Notes: generated by a model from the letters alone, not told the origin. A DNA stretch of 50,363 nt from an uncultured Lachnospiraceae bacterium (GCA_910586725.1 CAJUJL010000021.1:1-50363); one strand, 5' to 3'; shown: positions 6,431 to 13,369, counted from the stretch's first letter. A program made the numbers and translations.

Positions 6431-7992
6431 AACAGATCCGACAGAAGCCGGGCTGCAATATCCTTTGCCGTTGCGCTGGATGCGCTTTCATCTTCGGACT
6501 GGCCCAGATAGACGCAAAAATAGAGATTGCCTCCGGTCTGTTCGGCAAATCCGGTATACCATGCGTCGACCAGAACGCCGTTCGCTTTTCCCATGCCTGT
6601 TTTTCCATAAATGGGAAAAGCGGCGTCGTTTGACCCGGTCAGAAGCATGGCCTGTTTCAGGGCGTTTATGGTCTGTTCGGAATAAACGGAAGCGTCCCCA
6701 AAGATGCGCTCCATGACTTCGGTCTGTTCTTTTGGGGAAATAAGCAGCGACGATTCAATCCAAAATCCGGTCAAAGCCCGGTTGTTGTTATTGGTGTTTT
6801 GGCGTCCCTCCCAGTCGGAGATGTCACAGTTGCCATAAGAGAGGCGTTCCAGTTCTTTTTGTATGGTTTCTTTTCCCGTTTCATCAATCACTTCCCGGAA
6901 ATACCAGACGCATGAATCGAAAAACGCCTGGTAGAAATCTGTGTCGCGGTTCCAGTTTTCGTTCCAGAACGTCTCTTTGCTCCAGGTCCGCGTGGACGAT
7001 TCCGGTACAAGGACGCCATGTTCTATGGCAATCAGCGATGAAATGATTTTGAATGTGGAACATGGCGATCTTCGCGTTGTGGCCAGAGCTTGATTGTAAA
7101 TCAGATATTGTCTGTTTTTCGCGTCATAAATAACGGCCGCTCCGTTTAAGTTTCCAAAATAAGCGGACCAGTCGGTTTCTTTGATTTGAGGAATGGTTAA
7201 AGTCTCTTCGGCAGATGCTTCGGAGGAGCTTTTGCATGCGTCGCCCTGGTCATTGGCGCCGTGTCTGCGTCCATGTCCGTGTCCGGTTCCGCTGCATTTC
7301 TCGTCTTTGTCGAGAGGAACGTCCTGCGCGGGATGTTCAATGAGATCCTGAATCTGGCGCATACAAAGGCCTTTGACGTCTTCTGCCGTAAGATCGGGCC
7401 GCACTTTTTGCAATTCCAGAAACGCCCGGTATTTTCCGACGGATAATCCGGCGGCATGGGCTTTTTTTGCTTCGTCAAAATTGCCCGCCAGACGGCAGAC
7501 GTGGTTTTTGCCGTGCATGCAGGTTTCAATTTTTGCAAGCATTTCTTCGTTTTTCTGTTCATTTTGCCCGGTCACGGAGATAAACAGCATTTCATCCGCA
7601 TCGAGACAGGAGGCAATGCGTTTCGTCTGCATAATCTGATCGATGGCTTTCGAATAATCCATAAATTGTACGTCCAGGTTTTCCAAAAGCTTTTGCCCGT
7701 CGTCGTTATAATGGCGAATGGCAATGACTTTATCAAAGCGGTTTACGTCTAATTCCAGCGACGGGTTAATATCAATGCTGATGATGGATGTTTTTGTAAA
7801 ATAAAACCGATGTCCGAAAAAACCTGCCAGCAGAAACACAAAGCATGCAAAAACAGGAAGCATGCGCCGATAGCCCGGGCGAGCGTCTGCCCGGTATTGA
7901 TTTGTTTTTTTAGCAAGAAATTTTTTGGTATTTGCTTTTAAATCTTCTTCCGCATGGATATGGTCAAAGGTTTCTCTCAGCCTGTCATTCAT
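6427..7992 (-). CDS. RsgI-like anti-sigma factor fused to a class D beta-lactamase-like domain
   Basis: The start is ATG 7992, eight bases after GGAGG; a GTG at 8001 overlaps that site. The 521-residue protein has a short charged cytosolic segment (1-42), one membrane helix (about 44-62), then an RsgI-type juxtamembrane module with the DINPSLELDVNR motif; Asn76-Pro77 corresponds to the bond that is autocleaved in studied RsgI proteins. A long outer helical part and a Gly/His-rich linker follow (about 70-265). The C-terminal domain (about 270-521) has the complete class D beta-lactamase set: STFK (Ser312, Lys315), SCV (360-362), YGN (386-388), a Trp in a GFWIESSLLIS segment (Trp411) and KTG (464-466). 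The gene overlaps the ECF sigma gene by 8 nt, so the pair is translationally coupled. I infer that beta-lactam binding or hydrolysis outside signals to the sigma factor. BlaR1-like sensing and true hydrolysis are both compatible with the motifs. Confidence 0.88.
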   Translation of the reverse strand: MNDRLRETFDHIHAEEDLKANTKKFLAKKTNQYRADARPGYRRMLPVFACFVFLLAGFFGHRFYFTKTSIISIDINPSLELDVNRFDKVIAIRHYNDDGQKLLENLDVQFMDYSKAIDQIMQTKRIASCLDADEMLFISVTGQNEQKNEEMLAKIETCMHGKNHVCRLAGNFDEAKKAHAAGLSVGKYRAFLELQKVRPDLTAEDVKGLCMRQIQDLIEHPAQDVPLDKDEKCSGTGHGHGRRHGANDQGDACKSSSEASAEETLTIPQIKETDWSAYFGNLNGAAVIYDAKNRQYLIYNQALATTRRSPCSTFKIISSLIAIEHGVLVPESSTRTWSKETFWNENWNRDTDFYQAFFDSCVWYFREVIDETGKETIQKELERLSYGNCDISDWEGRQNTNNNNRALTGFWIESSLLISPKEQTEVMERIFGDASVYSEQTINALKQAMLLTGSNDAAFPIYGKTGMGKANGVLVDAWYTGFAEQTGGNLYFCVYLGQSEDESASSATAKDIAARLLSDLF

Positions 7993-8467
7993 AACCGTCA
8001 CCTCCCAGCTTTTCCCGCAAAATTTTTTTGGAACGCGTCAGATGCGTATAGACCGTATTCGCATTTTTGCCCAGAATCTTTCCGATTTCCGGAGCCGTAT
8101 AGCCCTCGTAAAAATGGAGGTACACCACATCCCTGTATTTTGCTGGCAGCGAGCGTACGGCATTCAGAACTTCCGAATGCTCTTCCGGCAGCGCGGCGGC
8201 CTGTTCGCTTACTTCCTGCATGGAAATGACATGGGTGCGAAAGAAACTTTTCAGCAAATCCTTACAGGCGTTTGTCGTGACGCGGATGAGCCATGCTTTT
8301 TCATGCGCTTCATTTTCAAAAACAACGGAACTTAGGACATATTTCAAAAATACCGTTTGAAATATGTCCTGCGTATCGTGGTAATTTTTCAGATGTATGG
8401 CGCAAATTCGCCGAACCATATCGGAATATTGTTCGATTGCTCTGTTTGCTTCCTCTTCACTTCGCAT
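7985..8467 (-). CDS. ECF-type RNA polymerase sigma factor
   Basis: The 160-residue product has only regions sigma2 (about 5-72, with the HDTQDIFQTVFLK core-binding and -10 region signature) and sigma4 (about 105-155, helix-turn-helix GYTAPEIGKILGKNANTVYTHLTRSK), separated by a short linker. That is the ECF layout. CAGGAG precedes the ATG at 8467. It lies 12 nt after the small DxDxDG protein gene and overlaps the start of the anti-sigma/beta-lactamase gene by 8 nt. It should therefore be held inactive by that membrane protein and released on signal. RsgI proteins usually partner SigI; here the partner is a short ECF factor, which is unusual. Likely targets include its own operon, through the direct repeats at 8880-8910. 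Confidence 0.9.
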   Translation of the reverse strand: MRSEEEANRAIEQYSDMVRRICAIHLKNYHDTQDIFQTVFLKYVLSSVVFENEAHEKAWLIRVTTNACKDLLKSFFRTHVISMQEVSEQAAALPEEHSEVLNAVRSLPAKYRDVVYLHFYEGYTAPEIGKILGKNANTVYTHLTRSKKILREKLGGDGYE

Positions 8468-8479
8468 AAGCGCTCCTGT

Positions 8480-8833
8480 TTATCTGCCGCAGCGTCCCCG
8501 TCTGCCATAGCCTCCGTTGCCGCAGCCTCTTCCAAAGCCGCCGCATCTGTTCTGACTATAATTATCGCATATGCCGTCGTTGTTGTCATCTGCAAAATTT
8601 TGCCCCTGGTTTGCTCCGGTACCAATTTGTTCATTGTAAAAGTCGCAGATTCCGTCGTTGTCTTCATCGGCAAACGTACAGCCCCTGCCGGAAAAATCAC
8701 AAATGCCGTCGCTGTCAGGGTCTGTAAAAAATCTGCCTTTTACGGTTTCTGCCGCAGAAAAGCTTACCGCGCCAAGTGTAAGGACCAGAGCCGCCGCTGC
8801 AACCCCTGTAAAGATTCTTTTTGTTTTCATCAT
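8480..8833 (-). CDS. Small secreted protein with three DxDxDGICD repeats
   Basis: GGAGG precedes tandem ATG codons at 8833 and 8830. The 117-residue product has a signal peptide (cleavage about residue 28, SFSA). Three calcium-loop-like repeats follow: DPDSDGICD (38-46), DEDNDGICD (56-64) and DDNNDGICD (82-90), similar to EF-hand/thrombospondin type 3 loops, each with a Cys after DGI. The tail (97-117) is rich in Gly, Arg and Cys. It is the first gene of the sigma/anti-sigma operon, 12 nt before the sigma gene, so it is probably a secreted partner or a target of the system. Metal binding is inferred from the loops. Its role is unknown. Confidence 0.75.
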   Translation of the reverse strand: MMKTKRIFTGVAAAALVLTLGAVSFSAAETVKGRFFTDPDSDGICDFSGRGCTFADEDNDGICDFYNEQIGTGANQGQNFADDNNDGICDNYSQNRCGGFGRGCGNGGYGRRGRCGR

Positions 8834-8879
8834 TCATAGCCTCCGTTTGAAAAGATTTTCGTGTTTCATTCTTAATACG

Positions 8880-8910
8880 ATTCAAACCGGAGAATCCATT
8901 CAAATCGGAG
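8880..8910 (-). promoter_or_regulatory. Direct repeats upstream of the sigma operon, candidate ECF promoter or operator
   Basis: ATTCAAACCGGAG (8880-8892) and ATTCAAATCGGAG (8898-8910) are 13-bp direct repeats with one mismatch, 18 bp apart, 47 bp before the first start codon of the operon. Read on the minus strand they give TTTGAATGG, 17 bp and then a CGTATT-like element, which resembles an ECF -35/-10 pair. Autoregulation by the sigma factor is the natural guess. Confidence 0.4.
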
Positions 8911-8944
8911 AAAAATTTTATGCGCCCTGACATCTGGTCCGCAG

Positions 8945-8980
8945 CAAAAAACAGCCGCTGCTTTCTTGAGCGGCGGCTGT
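8945..8980 (-). terminator. Terminator of the DUF4190/peptide unit (minus strand)
   Basis: ACAGCCGC (8951-8958) pairs with GCGGCTGT (8973-8980). On the minus strand the stem is followed by six T residues (8945-8950). It separates the DUF4190 transcript from the sigma operon downstream. Confidence 0.75.
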
Positions 8981-9044
8981 TTCTCTTAAAGGCCATACTG
9001 GCCTGTTAAGATATTTTGGGGACAATTTAAATGAATTACCTGAT

Positions 9045-9146
9045 TTAATCTATTCTACAATTTTTCCTTCCCAATCCATGTATGATTATAAATACGGCAT
9101 TGACGACTGCCAGAGAAACGAGCAGAACCAGTATTATTTTTTTCAT
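9045..9146 (-). CDS. 33-residue single-helix membrane peptide
   Basis: An AAAGGAGA site (about 9155-9162) precedes ATG 9146. The peptide starts MKKIILVLLVSLAVVNAVF, continues through a hydrophobic helix and ends in a short basic tail with one Cys. It lies 34 bp downstream of the DUF4190 gene and before a shared terminator, so it is probably cotranscribed. It could be a small membrane regulator or a type I toxin-like peptide; no antisense RNA is evident. The call rests on the ribosome binding site, the start and the single membrane segment. Confidence 0.55.
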   Translation of the reverse strand: MKKIILVLLVSLAVVNAVFIIIHGLGRKNCRID

Positions 9147-9180
9147 TTCATACACTCTCCTTTAAAATTAGCTTTTTCCA

Positions 9181-9453
9181 TTACATTCCAAATGTGCCTG
9201 CGCCCATAAGAGCGGTACCGCTTATAATAACGATGGCTGCCGGAATCAGTGAAACAATGGAGCATACCAGACCGGCAATTGCCATGCCTTTTCCGTCTTT
9301 TTTACCAGATAATGATACAAATGCAAGTATGATGCCAATGATTGCACAGGGAATCGAGATAAAATACAGGCAGCACGACAGAACCAATGCGACAATGCCC
9401 AATACCATTGATGCAATGCCCAGTCCGGCGCCTCCGTTCCTTTGTTCTTCCAT
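9181..9453 (-). CDS. DUF4190-type small membrane protein
   Basis: AAAGGAG precedes the ATG at 9453. The 90-residue protein has the DUF4190 pattern: a Gly-rich start (GGAGLGIASMVLGIVALVLS), then two hydrophobic hairpins (about 10-49 and 58-85) split by a basic GKKDGKGMAIAG stretch. The family is found in membrane proteins of unknown role. A consensus promoter at 9514-9542 is overlaid by palindromes likely bound by the divergent XRE regulator. The 33-residue peptide follows in the same unit. Confidence 0.8.
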   Translation of the reverse strand: MEEQRNGGAGLGIASMVLGIVALVLSCCLYFISIPCAIIGIILAFVSLSGKKDGKGMAIAGLVCSIVSLIPAAIVIISGTALMGAGTFGM

Positions 9454-9513
9454 AGCTGTTTCTCCTTTCGTATGATTTTTAAAATCTCCTGCATATTTTT
9501 TGAGATCAGTATC

Positions 9514-9542
9514 AGTATATTACAATAAGTGTTTTGTGTCAA
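9514..9542 (-). promoter_or_regulatory. Consensus promoter of the DUF4190 unit
   Basis: On the minus strand, TTGACA (plus-strand TGTCAA, 9537-9542), 17 bp and TATACT (plus-strand AGTATA, 9514-9519). The spacer and -35 are covered by the AAGTGTT/AACACTT inverted repeats, as expected for a repressed promoter. Confidence 0.75.
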
Positions 9543-9598
9543 CACTTTAAGTGTTAATATCTTCCCCCTAATGTGTTTGGTTTGCACTTACAATAAGT
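9520..9598. promoter_or_regulatory. Operator array between DUF4190 and XRE genes
   Basis: AAGTGTT (9527-9533) faces AACACTT (9541-9547) across 7 bp, and the latter also forms a perfect 7-1-7 palindrome with AAGTGTT (9549-9555). The 11-mer TTACAATAAGT occurs at 9520-9530 and again at 9588-9598, near the XRE start. The array lies in a 166-bp divergent region and probably binds the XRE protein, giving repression of DUF4190 and autoregulation. Confidence 0.6.
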
Positions 9599-9619
9599 AG
9601 GTACAGGAGGTAAACCGCT

Positions 9620-9913
9620 ATGATCAAAGATTTACCAGAGAAGCTGAAAGCTCTTCGCGCGAAACACAATCTGTCACAAAAAGACGTGGCCCGGAAACTA
9701 AACGTATCATCTTCCATTATTTCCGGATACGAAACGGGAGAACGCACGCCCAGTACGGAAAATATTCTTGCGCTCTCCCGGCTCTACCACTGTTCTACCG
9801 ATTTTCTTTTGGGAAATAATACGCAAAACTCATCTGTCGTTCTCAATACAGACGGTCTGTCTGATGAACAAATACACGCGCTGTTAATATTAATTGAAAC
9901 AATGAAGGCATGA
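9620..9913 (+). CDS. XRE-family helix-turn-helix repressor
   Basis: An AGGAGG site precedes the ATG. The 97-residue product has an N-terminal HTH of the Cro/C1 type at about 8-63 (LSQKDVARKLNVSSSIISGYETG, with the second helix at about 31-40), followed by a short hydrophobic C-terminal helix that could dimerise. It is transcribed away from the DUF4190 gene, with operator-like repeats in between. It is therefore likely a local repressor of that unit and of itself. Size and layout are like those of stand-alone regulators; no phage genes are nearby. Confidence 0.88.
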   Translation: MIKDLPEKLKALRAKHNLSQKDVARKLNVSSSIISGYETGERTPSTENILALSRLYHCSTDFLLGNNTQNSSVVLNTDGLSDEQIHALLILIETMKA

Positions 9914-9961
9914 GGAAAACCAGCTTATGGCTTCTTTGCTGTTCGGCTGCCGGACACACAA

Positions 9962-10008
9962 ACAAAAAACCGATATACATCGGCCGGCCTGGCCTTTGCA
10001 TATCGGTT
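9962..10008 (-). terminator. Terminator, mainly for the minus-strand gene
   Basis: AACCGATAT (9968-9976) pairs with ATATCGGTT (10000-10008). On the minus strand it is followed by six T residues. It lies between convergent genes and may also stop the XRE transcript weakly. Confidence 0.7.
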
Positions 10009-10013
10009 ATGAT

Positions 10014-10487
10014 TTATTTTTCCATCTTAGCGCTCAATTCGGTGTATTTTTGCTTTAATTTTGCGCGTAAGCCTTTTTTTACAGGAACGGGTTTGGCTGT
10101 CGTTCCGTGAAGGCCTCTTACAGAAGTGAGGTAAAGTCCGCTGATGGATGCTTTGACTTCCTTTTTAACGGGAATCGTCTCAAAGATTTCGGAGTCGCAG
10201 ATAAAAATCATCATCTTTGGACCAACTTTTGCTTTTACAATCGGAACTTTGGACCGGCGCATCAGTTTGGGCGTTTGAGCCAGTACGGACGCCGGAAGGC
10301 CGGAATCTTTCATCCGCATTCTTTTTTTATCAATAATCAGCATGGAAACTGACTGGGAAGCGGCGGCGATCTGCGCCTGCTGTTCTTCCTGCTTTTTCTG
10401 AAGGCGTTTTCCGACAAAATACAGGACAATTACGCCAATGATTAATAGCGCGGTTAAAACCAATAAAACAATCGTAACATTTGACAC
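10014..10487 (-). CDS. Membrane-anchored protein of unknown function
   Basis: The start is set at GTG 10487, seven bases after GGAGGG; a TTG further upstream would place the ribosome binding site inside the gene. The 157-residue product has one N-terminal membrane helix (about 4-25), a Gln/Lys-rich coiled segment (about 26-45) and a basic cytosolic domain with conserved-looking PKLMRRSKVPIVKAKVGPK (about 73-91) and a hydrophobic MMIFICD strand. The end is lysine-rich. I recognise the pattern from Lachnospiraceae hypothetical proteins but know no function. It has its own promoter (10521-10549) and terminator. Confidence 0.7.
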   Translation of the reverse strand: MSNVTIVLLVLTALLIIGVIVLYFVGKRLQKKQEEQQAQIAAASQSVSMLIIDKKRMRMKDSGLPASVLAQTPKLMRRSKVPIVKAKVGPKMMIFICDSEIFETIPVKKEVKASISGLYLTSVRGLHGTTAKPVPVKKGLRAKLKQKYTELSAKMEK

Positions 10488-10520
10488 CACAAAACCCTCC
10501 TTGATCAAAATTCGCTTAAT

Positions 10521-10549
10521 ATTGTAACATTGATTTTAAGAAAAAGCAA
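10521..10549 (-). promoter_or_regulatory. Putative promoter of the 10014-10487 gene
   Basis: On the minus strand TTGCTT (plus 10544-10549), 17 bp, TACAAT (plus 10521-10526). Confidence 0.55.
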
Positions 10550-10563
10550 TAAAACCTTTTTTT

Positions 10564-10591
10564 TTGTATTTAAATGTGATATGTTTATATT
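10564..10591 (+). promoter_or_regulatory. Putative promoter of the PPIase lipoprotein gene
   Basis: TTGTAT (10564-10569), 16 bp, TATATT (10586-10591), about 55 bp before the start codon. Confidence 0.45.
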
Positions 10592-10645
10592 ATTGTTCGC
10601 ATTTATGAAGCAAAATTTAATGTCAAAAGATATGAGAGGTAAAGG

Positions 10646-11863
10646 ATGAAAAAAAGAATCATTGCAATTATGTTTGCGTGTACGCTGCTGTCGTCTGCGG
10701 GATGCGGGAAACAGGCGGAATCCGGCGCAGTCAATACGGAAACGGAACATGTTCCGGAGGAAGCGGCAGACGGCGGGGTTGCGACGCCAAGCATTGAGAT
10801 AGCATATCGCGCCGGTGATTATGTAAAGCTGGGCGATTATATGGGAATGGAAGTAACTTTAAATGAAGCGGATTACCAGGTGACGGAAGATTCGGTAAAT
10901 ACCTATGTCGATCAGACGATTGCCTATACGGATCCATATCTGAAAGACGATTCCAAAACGGTAATTGCGGAAGGCGATGTGATAGACGCAGATTATGTGG
11001 GGAAAAAAGACGGCGAAGCTTTTGAAGGAGGAAGCGCACAGAATCAGATTATTGATGTTTCACAAAATATCAATGTCGCTACTCAGACAGGATATATTGA
11101 GGGATTTACGGATGGACTGATCGGGGCTAAGGTCGGCGATACGGTTGACTGCGAAGTGACCTTTCCGGAAAATTACGGTTCGGAAGAATTGAAGGGGCAA
11201 AAAGTCGTTTTTACTTTTACAATCAATTCCATTGGGAAGGCGATGAAAAGGGAAGACTTAGACGATGCGTACGTGCTCAAAAACTTCCAGGCGCAAAATG
11301 TGGAAGAGTTCTACAACAACATGCGCAATACACTGGAGCAACAGGCTCAGGAAGGCAAAAAAACAGATATTCGCTCCGCTGTCATGGAAAACCTCCTGCA
11401 AATCTGCTCGGTGACTTCGTTTCCGGAGGGATTGGTTGAGGCCAGACTGGATGAGTATGTAAACAGTTTTCGCGATTATTATTGTTCAGACGGAACGGAA
11501 CTGGAAGAATTTTTACAGTCCAGGTACGGCGTGACGCAGGAACAGTTTCTTAGCGAGAGCCGGCAGTATCTGGAGACGACTTTGAAGCAGGAGCTGATCC
11601 TTGAGACAATTGCGGAGGAAGAAAATATCGCGTTTGATCAGGACGGTTTTGATGAATATATCACGAATCTTGTGACAAGCAGCGGTTATTCCGCCAGGGA
11701 AGATTTATATAATAGCTTGGGATCGACGCAGGAGTCCGGAGAAAAATATTTTAAAAAAGTGTATCTGGAAAATAAGGCGTGCGATCTGGTTGCGGAAAAA
11801 GCAGTCGTCAATTATACGCAGACTGAAGATGAAACAGAGTCTGTGGAAAATACAGAGCAATAG
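10646..11863 (+). CDS. Trigger-factor-like FKBP-type PPIase lipoprotein
   Basis: GAGAGG precedes the ATG. The 405-residue product has a lipoprotein signal with lipobox SAGC (Cys20), an acidic linker, a region similar to the trigger factor head-to-PPIase join (60-108), an FKBP PPIase domain (about 110-198: GDVIDADYVGK, FEGG, IEGFTDGLIGAKVGD, VTFPENYG) and the helical C-terminal domain of trigger factor (about 200-390). The ribosome-binding N-terminal domain of trigger factor is missing, as expected for an exported protein. It most likely folds secreted proteins outside the membrane, in the role that PrsA plays in Bacillus. It lies directly before asnS with an 8-14 nt gap, so the two may be cotranscribed. 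Confidence 0.85.
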   Translation: MKKRIIAIMFACTLLSSAGCGKQAESGAVNTETEHVPEEAADGGVATPSIEIAYRAGDYVKLGDYMGMEVTLNEADYQVTEDSVNTYVDQTIAYTDPYLKDDSKTVIAEGDVIDADYVGKKDGEAFEGGSAQNQIIDVSQNINVATQTGYIEGFTDGLIGAKVGDTVDCEVTFPENYGSEELKGQKVVFTFTINSIGKAMKREDLDDAYVLKNFQAQNVEEFYNNMRNTLEQQAQEGKKTDIRSAVMENLLQICSVTSFPEGLVEARLDEYVNSFRDYYCSDGTELEEFLQSRYGVTQEQFLSESRQYLETTLKQELILETIAEEENIAFDQDGFDEYITNLVTSSGYSAREDLYNSLGSTQESGEKYFKKVYLENKACDLVAEKAVVNYTQTEDETESVENTEQ

Positions 11864-11877
11864 CAGGAGGTTTGGAA

Positions 11878-13269
11878 ATGGAAATGGTAAATATACGGGA
11901 TTTATACCGCAAAAAGGAAAGCTATCTGGAACAGAAGGTTACGGTTGCCGGGTGGGTTAGAAGCATCCGCAGTTCCAAAAATTTTGGTTTTATTGTAGTC
12001 AATGACGGAACGTTTTTTGAGCCGCTGCAGGTGGTGTATCATGATCAGATGTCTAATTTTGCAGCGTTGGAGAAGTTAAATGTCGGAGCCGCCATCATTG
12101 TGACAGGAAGGCTTGTGGCGACGCCGCAGGCAAAACAGCCTTTTGAAATCCAGGCGGATGAAGCGCTGATTGAGGGAGAATCCGCACCGGATTATCCATT
12201 GCAGAAAAAACGGCATTCGTTTGAATATCTGCGCACGATTTCGCACCTGCGTCCAAGGACGAATACATTTGAAGCCGTATTTCGCGTGCGTTCTCTGATT
12301 GCCTATGCCATTCATAAATTTTTCCAGGAGAGGGATTTTGTATATGTGCATACGCCTTTAATTACCGGAAGCGACTGCGAGGGAGCCGGTGAAATGTTTC
12401 GGGTGACGACGCTGGATCTGGACCAGCTTCCGAAAACCGAAGACGGGGAAGTTGATTTTTCCAAAGATTTTTTCGGGAAATCTACCAATTTGACAGTCAG
12501 CGGACAGTTAAACGGAGAGACTTATGCAATGGCTTTTAAAAACATCTATACGTTTGGCCCGACATTCCGCGCGGAAAATTCAAACACGACCCGTCATGCG
12601 GCTGAATTTTGGATGATTGAACCGGAAATTGCATTTGCGGATTTAAAGGACGATATGATTTTAGCCGAGAGCATGTTAAAGTACATCATTCGCTATGTAC
12701 TGAATCACGCGCCGGAAGAAATGAAATTTTTCAATGATTTTGTGGACAAAGGGCTTTTGGAGCGTCTGAATCATGTGGCGGATTCCGAATTTGCCCATGT
12801 GACCTATACCGAGGCGGTGGAAATCCTGGAAAAGAACAACGATAAATTTGATTACAAAGTTTCCTGGGGAGCGGACCTTCAAACGGAGCATGAGCGCTAT
12901 CTGACGGAGGAAGTGTTCAAACGTCCGGTATTTGTGACCGATTATCCGAAAGAGATCAAAGCGTTTTACATGAAACTGAATGAGGATGGAAAGACGGTTG
13001 CGGCGGTGGACTGCCTGGTGCCGGCGATCGGTGAAATCATCGGCGGAAGCCAGAGAGAAGATGATTATGAGAAGTTATTGACAAGGATCCGGGAAATGGG
13101 ACTTTGCGAAGAGGACTATAAATTTTATCTGGATCTTAGAAAATACGGTTCCGCACGCCATGCCGGATTTGGCCTGGGATTTGAACGGCTTGTGATGTAT
13201 CTGACCGGCATGTCCAACATTCGTGACGTTGTTCCGTTCCCGAGAACGGTAGGCAACTGTGAGCTTTAA
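11878..13269 (+). CDS. asnS: Asparagine-tRNA ligase
   Basis: The ATG at 11878 lies seven bases after CAGGAGG; a TTG at 11872 is in frame but too close to it. The 463-residue class IIb synthetase has an N-terminal OB anticodon-binding domain (about 14-110, VAGWVRSIRSSKNFGFIVVNDGTF) and the class II catalytic core. Motif 2 is visible as FRAENSNTTRHAAEFWMIEPE, and motif 3 as GFGLGFERLVMYLTG. It charges tRNA-Asn with asparagine, in the cytosol. No T-box is present in the short upstream gap, so it is probably read from the promoter of the lipoprotein gene. A long terminator follows. Confidence 0.97.
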   Translation: MEMVNIRDLYRKKESYLEQKVTVAGWVRSIRSSKNFGFIVVNDGTFFEPLQVVYHDQMSNFAALEKLNVGAAIIVTGRLVATPQAKQPFEIQADEALIEGESAPDYPLQKKRHSFEYLRTISHLRPRTNTFEAVFRVRSLIAYAIHKFFQERDFVYVHTPLITGSDCEGAGEMFRVTTLDLDQLPKTEDGEVDFSKDFFGKSTNLTVSGQLNGETYAMAFKNIYTFGPTFRAENSNTTRHAAEFWMIEPEIAFADLKDDMILAESMLKYIIRYVLNHAPEEMKFFNDFVDKGLLERLNHVADSEFAHVTYTEAVEILEKNNDKFDYKVSWGADLQTEHERYLTEEVFKRPVFVTDYPKEIKAFYMKLNEDGKTVAAVDCLVPAIGEIIGGSQREDDYEKLLTRIREMGLCEEDYKFYLDLRKYGSARHAGFGLGFERLVMYLTGMSNIRDVVPFPRTVGNCEL

Positions 13270-13321
13270 AGAAAAATGAACGGATGCGTTTGTATCCGTG
13301 AAAATTTCAGAAAAAAGGGAT

Positions 13322-13369
13322 AACGCCTCCTTTTGAATCATATAGTGATTTCAGAGGGGGTGTTTTTTT
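13322..13369 (+). terminator. asnS terminator overlapping the next start
   Basis: AACGCCTCCT (13322-13331) pairs with AGGGGGTGTT (13355-13364) using two wobbles. The inner TGAATCA/TGATTTCA stem extends the helix, the loop is TATAG, and seven T residues follow. The 3' arm contains the GAGGGGG ribosome binding site, and the T tract the TTG start, of the next gene. Confidence 0.7.

Noticed and set aside
7197..7562. 121-residue minus-strand ORF inside the anti-sigma gene, and several plus-strand ORFs opposite it
   Set aside because: They are frame shadows without ribosome binding sites. The class D motifs confirm the main frame.
9620..9913. Prophage or phage repressor locus
   Set aside because: No integrase, structural or lysis genes are nearby; the regulator stands with a two-gene membrane unit.
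11864..11877. T-box or amino-acid leader before asnS
   Set aside because: Only 14 bases separate it from the lipoprotein gene, so there is no room for a leader.
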